From positions 7,874,001 through 7,938,000 of the forward strand of contig CP053167.1 of NCBI GenBank assembly GCA_014607495.2: 64,000 bases of DNA, read 5' to 3'. The position numbers and the translations under genes were made by a program. Each line of letters starts with the position of its first letter. The first letter of the stretch is position 1. This stretch comes from Carposina sasakii. Taxonomy: Eukaryota; Arthropoda; Insecta; Lepidoptera; Carposinidae. Positions 1-13,110 of this stretch are shown one piece after another. The notes beneath the pieces were generated by a model. That model made no database searches. It was not told where the DNA came from and was given only the letters and a program-made list of their open reading frames with translations.

Positions 1-30
1 TTCGTATAATGTTATTATTGTATTTTACAG

Positions 31-3000
31 GCCCCGGAATTTTCCCCCAAACATATACCGAAAGTCTTCAAACAGCGCGTAATTTATTCAACAGCGCAAG
101 AAAATTGGCAATAAAATGTTCAACAGCTGGACCGACAGTCACATTTAACCCTCGCATAGATTATCTGAGATGGTTCATGTTGCCAAAAGAAGCTCATGAT
201 CTCCTATTAGGCAAATCGGCAAATGTAAAACACATAGTACCATTTGATCCATCAGGATTTACAGGAGCTAGAAAGAGTGTTCAAGTCTCGAGGTCTTCCA
301 TATCCGCATCACCGATTTTAGGATCGTCGGCGAGACATTTTAGCATATCATCGATTGATGATTGCCAAATATTTAGGTTAAAGCAAAAACAGAAGTTCTT
401 CTCAAGAGAAACTAGTCTGAGAGAGACAAATATGGAAGAAACATCCTCTAGCTCGCACCCGGTACAGTTTTCCGTTGGGGAATCTGTATCACCTTTACGC
501 TTGGGACCACAAACAAGGCCAATGCTGATTAGATCTAGATGTTACAGTCTTGGATCTGATAGTCCACAGTCACAATTAAACTCGATGGACAAACTTGATC
601 TTAGTCTAAACGGAACAAGTCCAGATACCACAGAAGATAAGATTAGTTTCTGCAACTGCGGTAGTCAAACTGATCTCCAGTCTTTAGACGACCCAATGAT
701 CTCACCCGGAAAGACATTCCCTTACAGTACTCAGAGCAGTGCTTCTATATCAGACTGCAGCCAGACTGGCCGTGTGTCCCCAGCGATATCTTTAACTTCA
801 CATACGTCAGAAGACTTACAGGCATATGTCAAGGAGATGACTAAAGAAATTGCCACAGAGATTAAATCAGAAATACGTGGAGTGATCTCAAAAGTGGACG
901 ATATACTCGAGAATTCTGACATGCTTGATCAGTCAAATCTTAGCCTTAACTCAATTTCTAGTCAGAGTGATAGGAATTCTGTATCAGTCATAGATGTAGC
1001 AGAATATTTGATGGGCATGTCCAAAGAAATGGCATCGGAGGTCAAGCATGAAATACGTGAGATGGTAAAAGATGTAGATGATATCATATCTCCAGACTCT
1101 TCAAGAAGAAGTTCTCCACCACAGGGAGGTAGAAGAAGAATTGGTTCTGGTCCAGAATTAGGTTTGGAATTAAACCAGGGGGATAAGCGTATGAAGAAAT
1201 GCCCCACAAGTCCGTTATTACAACAGGATTATTTTGACGAAGAAGAACCTCACAGATGTAAACGATCCTCTCTGCCACAGTCTCCGAAATCAGCACAATG
1301 CACTCCGTTACACGACTCTTCCGGACGAAGCAGTCTTTCCTTCAATTCCAGTGAAACATCTACCCCAGAAACCATAATCCAGGTGGTGACTACCCAGAAT
1401 TCTCCCAACATGCCCAAATCGTTAAGCTCCAATAAATTATTAGACGAAGAAATCGTATGCGCAGATATTTCGTGTCGATGTGTCAAGAAGAACTGGTGCC
1501 AAAATCCTTCAATCAGCTCTCAAGATAGTGGAATTAATTTATCATTCACTGAAACGGACACATACACAGATTTTGGTAAGCATTAGCAAAATATTTTTTC
1601 TTAAAGTTATTGTAGTAGTAGCTCAAAACAGTCCTGATGAAAACACTTGAAAACGTAGCTTTAGTCAATATTAGACTAATTGTAAAGTATAATAAATAAT
1701 TACAGTAAAATGGCGGACATCCTCAGATCCAACGACGGGCAAAGGCAAGAAGCTCCAAGGGAAACTGCGGAGGTGCCAGAAGCATGAAAAGAACGAAGTG
1801 CCTGACATCATAGAAGGGGTCCCCGTATGCTCTGAAGACTTGCTGAGGCAGAAGAAGGCGGAGGCAGCGGGCGAGGGGAGCCGAGTGGTGTTCCAGATAC
1901 CTGACGATACTGATGGTCAAGCTAGGTAAGTACTTTACTATTGTGGGCTATTTTCATAGCATTTATGTTTACATAATATCCCTTCTGTCTCTACACCGCT
2001 GCTATATAAGCCGTTCGGCGCTGATCTTAGAGATCTGATATTTGGAGGATGAGTTCTTTTTTTGACGTAGGATATTTCCACGGGAACGGGAATTTTAAAG
2101 TTTAGACGAAGTCATGGGCGACCGCTAGTCTGTATAAAACTCGTCAGATACAACTTAAAAGTATACCTAGGTATCAAGTAAATAAAGTATTTATGTATAC
2201 TTACCTTTATGTACGTATCTACTTAGTACATTACATAACCACTTCACAACTAATGCAATTAAGCTTGAGTTGTTATGTTTACATACATACATCAAACATT
2301 ATGGTCGTGTTAATAAATATTATAATAGTTAATTAGTAGCTGCACGTGGATTTATATATTACCTATTATTATTTGTGCTAGCATCCTGTAAGAGGTTGGG
2401 ACAGTAGATATATATAATTATCACTACACTACCATATCAGTTATTTACCTGCCGTTTACCGAAGGGGCATAAAGTGATATTGCCAAGGACGGCCCTAGGG
2501 AGACTGATGATATCATTTATGGAGTTTATGCGGTCCACAGACATCCTGACGAATGTACTCATTAGTAATCTAGATATTTTTGCGGTGTCTCTGATGATAA
2601 TGACTTAGGTCTAGGAGATTTTCCCAGACCCTTCAATAAACTTAATTAAGAGATTCTGCTTACAGAAGCAGGCTGGTGGAGTTTCTAGACTAGATTAATC
2701 TCAAGAGCCTTATCTTGAGTACTGAGGCACATTTACGTAAAATAGAGTCGGCTAAAGTCGGGTGACATAATGTGGATCTATGCCAAAAGATTTCGACAAA
2801 GTATTTGCGGGCAACGATATAGGGGAAGCTCGCAACCTCTGACCTATATCAGTAATTGCATAGTATCTTCTTTTAAATACCCTATTGCGTGTCCCACTGC
2901 TGGGCAAATGCCTTTTCAATTCTAAGCTAAAATATCTCAAAACAGTATCAATGTGTAGTAGGAAAGCTTTGGAAAGTATTTTATGAAGATTGAATGGATA

Positions 3001-6000
3001 GAAAGAAATTGTAGAATTACGATACTGCATGGTAGTTTTTCGTACTACTAATTTTTTAGTTTAGCAAAGAAATAATCTACTAATTAGCAAAGAATTACTT
3101 TTCGTAATTCTTTGCTAATTTTCTCAGCTATTGGCCCTGGCCCAATTTGAAAAATGAGATGAGGTGAACAAACCATCGGTACAGTAATTAACTATGTGGA
3201 ATTTTTGCCAAAAATCTTGTCGCTATGTTGGCAAGGAACCGCTAGAGTCTAGATAATTTGTCATTTTCGTAGTGTCAGCAAATATATTTTGCTATATCCT
3301 CTCTAAAGGCTCTATAAAGATTGTTGGAATTTGCAAAGAACGTCCCCATTAGTTGAATCTTCTAAAATACCACCTTTTTACCCAACTGCAAGGAGGGATA
3401 TGTTTTTCAAGTGTATGTGCGTATGTAAAAGTACCTATACAGTACTATAGTATATGGAATTTCATTGGTACGTTCTAGAGCATAGAAAGGTTATCGTACT
3501 TGAGCTTGAGATATATTATTACATTCGCCTTACTCGTGAGAGTAACACTGGTTCAAAATTCGGTGTTGCCAACCCACATCCAATGATACCCCCAAGATTT
3601 TAGAATTTTACCCAAAAACCCACTAAATTCCAGATTTAAAGACATGAGCGGGGGGGGGCGGGGGTTAGGATTGCGTCCGTTTCATAGTATGCAGTGTAAC
3701 AGAAATGTGGTCATACATATAGTAACTAGCGTCATCACCATCGAAACTACTGTATGAATCGGACAATTCACGTTACCCCTAAAAAAGCCCTAAAAAAATT
3801 CTGCCCCTAAAAGTCCACCTAGTTATCTTTTGTCCCCCTAAATTTAGGGGTAAAACCCCTAAGTTGTCACCACTGTCAAAATTTTTACGTATTCAGGTGT
3901 TCTTCTTTACCAATAGATTGTTAATTGTTATCGAAATGAAGTCCACAAATATTTTGCTGACGGAAGGCCCGAAAATTAGTTTCCACCTTATCATAATTAA
4001 CAATTACTATATGCTTTTTCCAGGACTTCAGTATTGGAGTCTAAACGTTCGAGCAGGTCATCAAATGCTTCATCCAGCTGTTCAGACAGGAGCAGCAGGT
4101 CTAGCGGCTACGGCACCGACGCGCAACGACCATCGCAGGAGGAGCATTACTTTGACACTGTGTTGTAAGTCAAAATATTAGGGTCTCACTCTATATTAGT
4201 GCCTCTATTGTGTCGGGCACAATAATTCTGATAATGTCACGTGGTGAGGGAAAATGTTTAAATTAGGGTTACTGACTTTTAGTGCAAAACATCATCATCC
4301 ATTAAGATTCATAGATGTTACACTTGGTTGTGTTATTGTAATATCTCTGCTCTTGACTCTTAAAATTTTATGCCTAGAGATATTCTTGTTAGATAAACCA
4401 TATTTCCTAAGTATATAGCTAATATAGAACCTTTTGCCCTAACTGTACATAAATATGATTTACCTACCTATGATCTGGAGTAAAGTCATTGACTATTTTC
4501 TCTTTATTTTATGGATTGCGGTGATTACATGTTACCCGCCATATCACTTATCGTATATCTGCATCTTTTCCTAGTGAAACGGAGTGCTCACATCTGAACG
4601 ACCAGTGGGAAGAGGATGACAGTAGCGCCTGCAGTGACACCTCACTCACTGACTTCACCTTCGACGATGAGGGCAAATGGCATTGCCCTCCCAAGAACGT
4701 GTGGAAGGCCACTGTTGAGGTAAGTTTGCAAATAAAAGTACGCTTTTTAAAGCATTTTAGGTCATACATAATGTAATGTCGTAAGAGTCGACTAAGGAAC
4801 TCAGGGGCGTACGAAGGCGATAAGCTAACAATTAGTCACTGACCTGAATAACATTAACATAACATACTGAATAACATCTGTTACCGCTCTGCTAAACGTG
4901 GCTGTAAAATCTCTCTTTATGATCCTCTAGTCCTGCACCCGTATGATGAATTTGGTGAGAGCGAGATTTCTCACTTTTAAACGTCAAATTCATACCAGGT
5001 CTAATATAAATTCACTTGATTGCAGGCGATCCAGGAGTACGGCATGATACGGCCCAGTGACAAGGTGCTAGTCTGTCTATCCGGCGGTCGAGACTCCATA
5101 GCCCTGCTTCACACTTTACACCAATACCAGTTCTATGCCAGGGCTAAGGGCATACATTTTAGCATTGGTAAGTATATTTATTGTTTGACAATACCGAGTT
5201 ATAATATAGAGGCTTGATAGGCCACCCAAAGTTAACCTGATCTGCTATTACTAATAGCAGAAGTTCTAGCGCTAACAGCATTTAATATGCATTTAGAATA
5301 ACCTCTCTTTTAGTTACTGCTGTAAATTCATGCGATATCATTTACTTACCTACATACTACTATTTCTCTTTTCAGGAGCACTGTATGTTCATGAACCTAA
5401 CTCCGAAGTGGACCCTCTGCACCTGATGGCGTATTGCCGAACCCTTGGCGTGAAGTTCATATACCAGGATAAGGCTGATGATGAACAAAGCCGTAAGTGT
5501 TCCACTTTATAGTTTAAAGGTTTCAAAGAATTCGATAATACTAGTAGAAGAGTAATCTTTAGCCCGAAATATAACCGCTTTTCGCATCTCCTTGGCTTTC
5601 ATGCATAAGAATCACTTCTTTTACATCCATAAATACTTAAAGATAGTGTACTCAATCCTTCCGTCTCTATTCTTCTGTTTAAGTAACCAAATTCAACACG
5701 TAATTTTTATGGATAAACCACGCATAGTGGTTGGTTGGACGATCTATGGGGCAAACACGAAAGTCTAGATAGTGCGTAACGCTACCGTTACTTACATGCG
5801 AGTCGACAGCGTTACGGCACGTAAAAAGGTTCATGCTTACTGTGCTTACATGACTGCTGAGTTAACCATTACAGTTGATGGGATAAAAAAGAATAATCAA
5901 TATGAGTATGTAATTATGGATAATCTCTAGGTCGTGGTAGCAGTCAAAAATACTCAGACCTCCACCGCTGGTCAGGCCACGCGGTGCGGCGCGGCGCGTA

Positions 6001-8298
6001 CTCGGCCGCTGCGGCACACGGGTACAGTGTAGCGGCGGTGGCCACTGCGCTGGACCATGCTGCTGCTGCGTTTGTTACCAGCGCCTTCTGTGCAGGGGAA
6101 TTGAGGACTGTGAAGGCGCATTATAACGTCCGGTAAGTAGATATATAACCTGTGGTCTTTCGAGCATAAACATCGAGGTGAGTAGATAATAGATATAGGA
6201 TCATGCTGCCGCTGCGTTTGTTACCAGTGCTTTCTGTGGTGTGTTCGATGAGTAGGTAATAGATAAGCCAAGAAGTTGTCTTTCGGACATCAACCGTCAG
6301 TGCACAGATAAGTCCGTTTCATAGAATAATTCCTATGCCTGATTACTAACATTTCTTGTATGCAGTGAAATAGAAAATCTGGTCATACACAGAGAAACTA
6401 GCGCCATCATCTAGCGGAACTACCTATATAGTGAAATGCACAATAGTTTGTTTTGAAGGCATTGTAGATGAGATAGATACCTGAGTCATGAACTTAATTC
6501 GTGGGATGTCAGAGTGAGACTACGTTGTTGTGTAGAGGTATAATGTACTACCAGTTAACACAGTTAAAATAATACAAAGTGCAAGATCGATTGGTCTGAT
6601 TTCGCGCCACAGATGGTGGTGAAAAATGCCGCTACACCCAAGTGTAGTCCCAAGAAAGAAAGTGGCAGTGTCTGGCAAAGACAATGTAGAGGCATGAGAC
6701 CTCTAACGTCTATGTCACGCGTACTCACACAACCGTTCGTCTCGTGTAATGTTCATACGAAGCCACGCCTTCTATGATGACCTAAGATGATGACATAATC
6801 TAGTTTATGGACTAGTTTTAATAAATAATCCGTTTCCAGAGAATACAACGTGCGCATTATACGTCCGTTCATCTACGTGCGCTCGCGCAGTTTAGAAGTA
6901 TTCGCGAACAGTCGGCGACTGCCTGACTTCACTGTGGTCGATACACCGGCCAGCGATGAAAGTAACGATGAGGAATGCAGGTAAGAGTCATTTGCGGTAT
7001 CCTAATGGTCTTCTCTAAAATAAATGGGTTTTTTGTCTATACTTAATGAGGAAATATTATACAGCATATGGATGTCTAAACTCCTAAAAAGGAGTAGCTA
7101 CTCGTAGAACTACCCTGAATCACGAATGATCTCACAGCTATACGTTAGCATAGCGAGGCCAGACGTAAATGTAACTAACTCTTTGGCCTGAGTGTTTAGT
7201 TTTACTTTTGTGATATTCACAATAGGATTGATGAAGACTTTTGGCTGTAACCGGCTATATAGCAAGGTTGAGCGATTGTCGCATGATTGATTGAGAGTGA
7301 ATATCCAAAATATACTTACTAACTTTATGGGATAACCGGGATTGGCCCATCACTCATTCTCGCAATGCAACTCCTGTTAGCTATGATCATCCCATGGTGG
7401 TATCGTGCCAGATTTGTACAGACAACAAACATTTCTTCAGAGATAAGCACTGTTCGACATTATTCAATGTGTTTAAAAATCACATTTTGGTAATTTTCTG
7501 TCCACAGCAAGATTGTAGCACCCTGCCCCGAGCATACAAAGACGCGACATTTCGACCCTTTGGAGAAGGCAAAGATCTTGCTGCGGGGACAAGAAAAGGC
7601 TTATCCATACCTTTTCACCAGTCTCAAGAACGCTATACATCCGCTGATTAGCTCAAGGTGAGGATTTCTTCATGTTATACTCGTATTCTCTAGATCTAGT
7701 TGGATTGGCAAAAAATATGCCGCTGGAGATTGATTGGGGCGTCAGTTATACGAAATTTCCCGATAGGTTTTGACTATTTAGAGTTAACTTCAGGTCTTTA
7801 CACACGAAGGTCTACTATTAATTATGAGGCCATTATATGGATGGTGTCATGTGACTTTTGTATCCTAGTGTAAACATGAATTTAAGTACTACTACCTACT
7901 GTGTTCTCTTTGTAAACCCTTTCCATCCAAAACTGTGTCATTCGGTGTGACTCAGCCATTTCAGGAAAGGGAGATCAATGTGACATTTACCAAACGGCAA
8001 GGTGTTCTCGATAACTTGCTAGTTTGAAGTGTACACTACAATTTTAAACGCCATTTTTGAGACCCAATTCTTAGGCACACATAGGTGTCATGGCCATGGG
8101 TACCTAGTTACTTGATTATCGTAATACGCCGTAAGTTATTGTATTGTTTTATCTAATAAAAAGTTTCCTTTGCCATCTAGAAACATCGAGAGAGATCTGA
8201 AAGAACACAGACATAGAAAGAAATCAGTGATTCAAATGAAAGATGGTGCACCTGTCTATGATTCCGAAGAAGGCACAGAGGAGGAGCCGGTACCATAG
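31..8298 (+). CDS. Large protein with C-terminal TtcA/TilS-like PP-loop ATPase domain (5' part off window)
   Basis: Ten exons join in phase: 31-1575, 1706-1925, 4024-4164, 4575-4719, 5026-5167, 5376-5492, 5931-6132, 6840-6980, 7508-7657, 8181-8298 (TAG). They give 972 codons; the start lies upstream. Exon 31-1575 is Ser-rich, low complexity, and I do not recognise its family. Exon 5026 carries the PP-loop ([13 protein letters not shown]), the ATP-pyrophosphatase signature. The next exons follow TtcA order: a strand with ALYVHEP, a helix with [14 protein letters not shown] where TtcA has GHHxDD, then [10 protein letters not shown] matching the TtcA IRPL-Y motif, and a [18 protein letters not shown] tail. 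TtcA enzymes thiolate tRNA cytidine using CxxC-bound Fe-S. Here the first CxxC is absent (exon 5931 has [10 protein letters not shown] in that region) and only one Cys (APCPEH) remains of the second pair. Nucleotide binding is plausible but tRNA thiolation doubtful. The polyA signal is probably AATAAA at 8591. Confidence 0.75.
3082..3120. repeat. Perfect 17-bp inverted repeat (hairpin)
   Basis: AATTAGCAAAGAATTAC (3082-3098) and its exact reverse complement (3104-3120) are separated by 5 nt. It lies in intron 2 of the PP-loop gene. A partial third copy (TTAGCAAAGAAA) is at 3061. Confidence 0.75.
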
Positions 8299-10702
8299 AC
8301 AACTGTCAAACTATCTGTCAAAATGGATTACAGACTATATAGTGGAAACACTATTCGTGATTTATCAGTGATTCTACTACAAGATGAGATGAAGATGTTC
8401 TTAATTATTAATTAGTAAATGAGTCTTTTTTGTGCCAGTGATTTAATCGATGTAACAATGTATAGAGATACTTGAGATGGTTTACTGGCAAAGGAATGAT
8501 GTTACTCGTAAGTTAGTTAAGTTGCATGTTTGTGAGATGTCGCTTTGTGTATTACATAGATGTTGAGAATGAATTAAGTGTTGCCATATTAATAAAATTA
8601 TCTGGATATATTGTGGTTTTACGAGAGATATCGCTAACTAAAAAGCAGTTGAAGTGCAAAATTGAATATCAATCGAGGTTCATTAAGAGAATAAGTGAAT
8701 GAATTGGCTTTTGAGAAAAAATTAACAGTGTTGTTTAAATGGTTTAAAAAGGCGACGAGTAAATCAATTGAGTCGTGATATAATTATATCTCTTAATAAA
8801 TTCAACTGCTATTTAGTTAGTAAACTAATTTAATTGAAATGTGCGCAAAATTGGAACGTAATGCATTTGTTTAGTCAGGTATAGGAATATGTTTTTATAC
8901 GCTGCGTTGATTGCTATAATAAGTGTAATGTGGAGTGATTTTAGGTTTGTAAGGAATTTACTATTTATTATATTAATTGGATTCTCAGAGTAAATCTAGT
9001 TATTAACTTTTATCGTGTCAACAAAATAATGCTAGGCACTTTGTGAAATGTGAACGTAATGTGACAATTTAATGTATTATTGGTTATGATGGGCAATATT
9101 ATTTTGTCTAAACATTTTGATAAATTTTGAAAATATGAGATGTGCGCAAAATTTATTACATAAAAAAATATATTTATACTTACCTACTTCTATCTTCTAA
9201 ATGTCTGTAGATAGATAAGTTAATGTTAAAACTACCTTGTGTGGTTTCTAAGATTTTTTTTATTTTTAGTTTATTTTATATCATACCTGGATATTTTGGA
9301 AAATAATAATCGGATTTGTTAGTTGTACAACAACATAAAAAATAAAGGTTCCGATAAAGAGATCCCGATAATTGTTACATATATTTTTTTATATTAAAAA
9401 ACGTAGGCATATTTTTTTACTGTACGCCCCGTTTGGTACGGTGGTACTTGGATCATAATTTCATATATATTATAGTCAAAGAGCGACAGCCAAGGAAATT
9501 GTAGCGATCTTTTAGAGAGTAAGTTGACCTATTAAAAGTCGTGAGTCAATTTAAATTTTTAATTTACTTGAATATTAAAATATTATTTTACCATATAAAG
9601 ATACATATTATAATGATGTTTTGGGCTTAGATAGCGGTTTAAGACCGGACGTTATATGAAAGTTATTCTGAATATTATTATGAACATACCTATTATAATA
9701 TGTTAATGTTTTTATATCGTTAGTGAACAGACTCACTATAAACTAATATTGATAAGATAGTATAAATAAAGGTGTAACACCTGTTATTTCTCTAAGTACC
9801 ATTTGTTGCTTCCAGAACATTGTATTCATGATACAAATTTTGTCTTATAAAATATATGATATTATTGAAATACGTGGTTTTATTTATTTATTATAGCCAA
9901 TTTTGGAGTTAAGATACAATAACTGAATTAGGAGTTAAAATATGAAAGGGACGAAATCCTTTCGTCTGTCAAGATATTCATATAACAAAAAAAATATAAT
10001 TAGCTTGAGTGTAATCACACCTTTAGTATCTTATAAGTGGGTTGAGAGGTTTTGAAATAAAACAACTTATTTCTCGCTTATTAAGTATCTCAAGATAATT
10101 TACTAAACAATAATAATAATGTATTTTTAAATATTAAGTTTAATATTATAATGTGTGTGTGCGTGCTCCACAAACTTATCTAATGAGTATTATATTGTAC
10201 TAGAGTTCTCCTAAATCACGAGTCAATAATGGAGAATTATAATTATTACATCTACGCTATAATTTATTATAATAACTGACACTGAATAAAATATAAATAT
10301 TTAAAACAAATTTTCGCTACAATTTTATTCTAAGCATTTTAAATGGGTATAATAATAGCAATAAAATTGATTACACACATTAAATACCTACATACCTTCA
10401 CTTAACCTAATCTACTAATATAGTTTCACAGGTTTTTTTTATTTCATGACAACACAATTTTATATGTAGATACATAGACCTACATGCATGTATTATAGGT
10501 GCCTACTCAGATCTCAAAATACATACATACATTATCATAGAGTTACATTATAATATAATTTAAGTACAGTATAATAATAGTCATTTATTTTTCTATAAAC
10601 ACCTATTAGATTACGAATTCATAATAATTATTTAGAAGATTAGCTATATCAAGATTATTTCTACATTATTATATTACGTATAAGTATTTCGGATGATATA
10701 AT
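8299..10702. other. 3' UTR/intergenic, AT-rich
   Basis: This stretch starts as the 3' UTR of the PP-loop gene, with AATAAA at 8591 and further AATAAA motifs near 9340 and 9766. No ORF of convincing composition is present. The right end is the 3' flank of the minus-strand metallothionein gene; a TTTATT near 10585 would be its polyadenylation signal on the minus strand. Confidence 0.6.
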
Positions 10703-13039
10703 TTATTTTTTTCCTCCCTGGCAACATGGCTTAGCCCCTGTAAAGAAAGTTATAAATGTAGTTAATAAAAAAAAAGTATTTTGTGATAGTTTATTTCTTA
10801 GTAACTACTCGTACTACTAACTACGTAGATGTTACATAATCATGAACATCTGTCCGCTAAACGTGGCTGTTGGATCTCCTTCGTGATACTGCAGTTCTGG
10901 CTACCCCATTTCGGGAACATAAGCGTGTAAAAATTAATAAATTATAACCTTAAACATCAGAATGACACAAAATAACACTAAGTTACAGTTAGTTATGTGT
11001 TATTCTGATTTATAAACTAAGTTATAATTGTCATCATCATCATTTACAACCCTGAGAAGTCCACTGTTGGACATAGGCCTCTCCCGACAACCTCCACTCC
11101 GACCGGTCGGAGGCAGCCTGCATCCAACCGACGCCCGCGACCTTGGCCAGGTCGTCCGTCCACCTCGCGGGTGGCCTTCCCACGCTGCGCTTGCCGATAC
11201 GTGGTATCCACTCTAGAACTATCCGGCTCCATCGACCATCAGTTCTTCGAGCTATTATTGTAAACTGTTATAATAATGAGTAAATAACACACAACGAAGC
11301 GTAACGAAGCGAGTAACTAACCGTATCCGTGACCGATCGAACCGCTTCGATCTGATGAGTATACCATAATAACTGTGATGTCTTTGAATCGTGGAAATTC
11401 CATGATAGAGTACTTAAGTAGGTATTGGTGGCTTCTTTAAATATATTTCTATTACTTATGCTTCAATTATCTTAAATAAAATAAGTAAATTAAGAAAAAT
11501 TCGCTCTCAATACGTAAGTAATTATGATTTTTAGATATCTCTTAATGGCCTGCCACCTGCCTGACGCCAACCCTCCTCGGGTGCAGCTAAGTGACAATTT
11601 TCCTAAATAAAAATCCTCCAGTCCTGGTTAACCGATTTCGGAAACACAGCCGTGTGTGTGTGTATGTATGTTGCATGGTGTTCCCAGACTGTTACACATT
11701 GTTGCAGGACGTAATATTTACCTGAGGGTTTGCCATCGCCGCACGCGCAGCTCGGGCCGCAAGTGCAGTTCGCCCCGCACGCCGCGGCTCCGCCGCCGCA
11801 TGTGTCTAAAAAAGTTATAAATAAAAATTAAGTAACAATGAAAATGCAAAAACAATAATTACCTACCTACCTACCAACATTACATACCTTATATCTATCA
11901 CAACAGGTTTTTGTCATTTTCTAAATAGATTGTAATAAACTCTTTGAGTGTTTATACATTTAGGTACTAGGTAGGTACTTACTAAACTTGCTAATTAGTT
12001 ATTAAAATTATTACTTTGATATTCCATTCTAAAATAATATGAACTGCCATGAATCACAATAAATAGAGAGAAAGTAAAGGAGAAAATAGGTAAATCTATG
12101 ACACTAATACCTATGGATACCAACGAAGACTTGCGATTATTTTTTTCTCTCTTATAATCTTACCCACATAAATTATAGCTTAAGTTAAATATGCTAAGGA
12201 CCTATATGACTGCCAAGTTTTATCAAAATCTGTTCGGTAGTTTTTGTGCGCATAACAAACATCCAAACCTCTTTACATTTTCACAAGATTTTCACTGTTA
12301 GGTATAATAATTTAGGTTCACATATGAATACGATCATAATTAATTATACTTATTCCAAACTAGCGGCCGCCCACGGCTTCGCTCGCGTGATAGTGCATTA
12401 CTCCCGTGCGAAGCCGGGGCGGGTCCCTAGTTATATATTATATATAAACCTTCCTCGTGAACCACTCTATCTATAAAAAAAAACCGCATCAAAATCCGTT
12501 TCCTAGTTTGAAAGATCTAAGCATACATAGGGACGGACAGACAGCGGCAAGCGACTTTGTTGTTTTATAATATGAAGTGTGACATCGACGACGTATGTAA
12601 GAAGTAGTCAATGATTTCAAAGAACTTATGGAACAAGAACGCATCCCTTTTGAGTCTTTGATATTGGTACTTGGTTATTGATCAATCAATATCCCCTCTA
12701 TATCACCTCATGACCCTCAATTATACCCCATTACGTAAAACACGTTGAATAGATAATATTTATTTTCTTAAGAATATAGGTAAGTAGGTACCTACAATAA
12801 TGCACTAGTAGCTTTTACGGTTACATAATAATTTATTATTATGAGTACTTAAAGATACATATATAGATCTACTTAGAATAATACAGACATAAGTACATGA
12901 AGAACTATGATGTCATCAAATTCACCGCAATAACAAAAACTAAGCCACATGTCCCAACCAAAAAACAACAAAATAATACCTACTCTTTTAAAAATATATG
13001 TAAGTACATACCTTTGCAAGAATCGCAGGGGGCCGGCAT
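10703..13039 (-). CDS. Metallothionein A (48 aa, 3 exons)
   Basis: Minus-strand exons 13039-13012, 11805-11722 and 10737-10703 join in phase 1/phase 1 and give 48 residues ending in TAA. The protein starts MPAPCDSCKDTC and has ten cysteines (5, 8, 12, 19, 23, 25, 29, 31, 42, 43) in CxxC, CxC and CC arrangements, no aromatic residues, and many Gly, Ala and Lys. This is the composition of insect metallothioneins, cytosolic thiolate-cluster proteins that bind Cu, Zn or Cd. Donors are GTATGT and GTAAAT, and both acceptors have pyrimidine tracts. It is the lowest-coordinate member of the cluster. A palindromic TGCGCGCGCA at 13101-13110, about 62 bp upstream of the ATG, fits the metal-response-element core TGCRCNC on both strands. 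Confidence 0.85.
10832..10930 (-). repeat. Dispersed repeat family A (fragment)
   Basis: Minus-strand copy of a short dispersed repeat with a recurring core that reads GGGGTAGCCAGAACTGCAGG followed by ATCACGAAGGAGA and CCACGTTTAGC. The family recurs in both orientations near 4770-4940, 14232-14445, 21660-22080, 29745-29830, 30535-30570, 31295-31440, 45296-45430, 47438-47620, 50740-50910, 51195-51295 and 55455-55545. No coding capacity is seen. It is a non-autonomous element of unknown class. Confidence 0.6.
11030..11252 (-). mobile_element. RTE-like LINE 3' end fragment
   Basis: The minus strand ends in CCACTGTTGGACATAGGCCT context followed by an (ATG)n tail (CATCATCATCAT on +). The upstream part encodes the degenerate C-terminal tail of a non-LTR reverse transcriptase, shared with the copies at 18842-19321 and 56851-57412. 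It is 5'-truncated and lies in the intron of metallothionein A. Confidence 0.65.
12150..12440 (+). repeat. Dispersed repeat family B fragment
   Basis: Contains 'ATCAAAATCTGTTCGGTAG' and ends in a GC-rich CGAAGCCGGGGCGGG segment followed by TCCCTAGT. The same type of element occurs at about 20715-21060, 21205-21440, 30880-31200 and 40543-41352. I believe these are lepidopteran non-autonomous (possibly Helitron-like) repeats, but the class is not proven here. Confidence 0.45.
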
Positions 13040-13100
13040 AGTGAGAGTCCAGAACTAGACTAGATCTCACTGAGGTCTAATTTGAGCTAGACTACAGACC

Positions 13101-13110
13101 TGCGCGCGCA
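13101..13110. promoter_or_regulatory. Candidate metal response element
   Basis: TGCGCGCGCA matches the MTF-1 binding core TGCRCNC on both strands (TGCGCGC each way) and lies 62-71 bp upstream of the metallothionein A start codon. The motif is short, so a chance match is possible; the position is what makes it credible. Confidence 0.4.
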
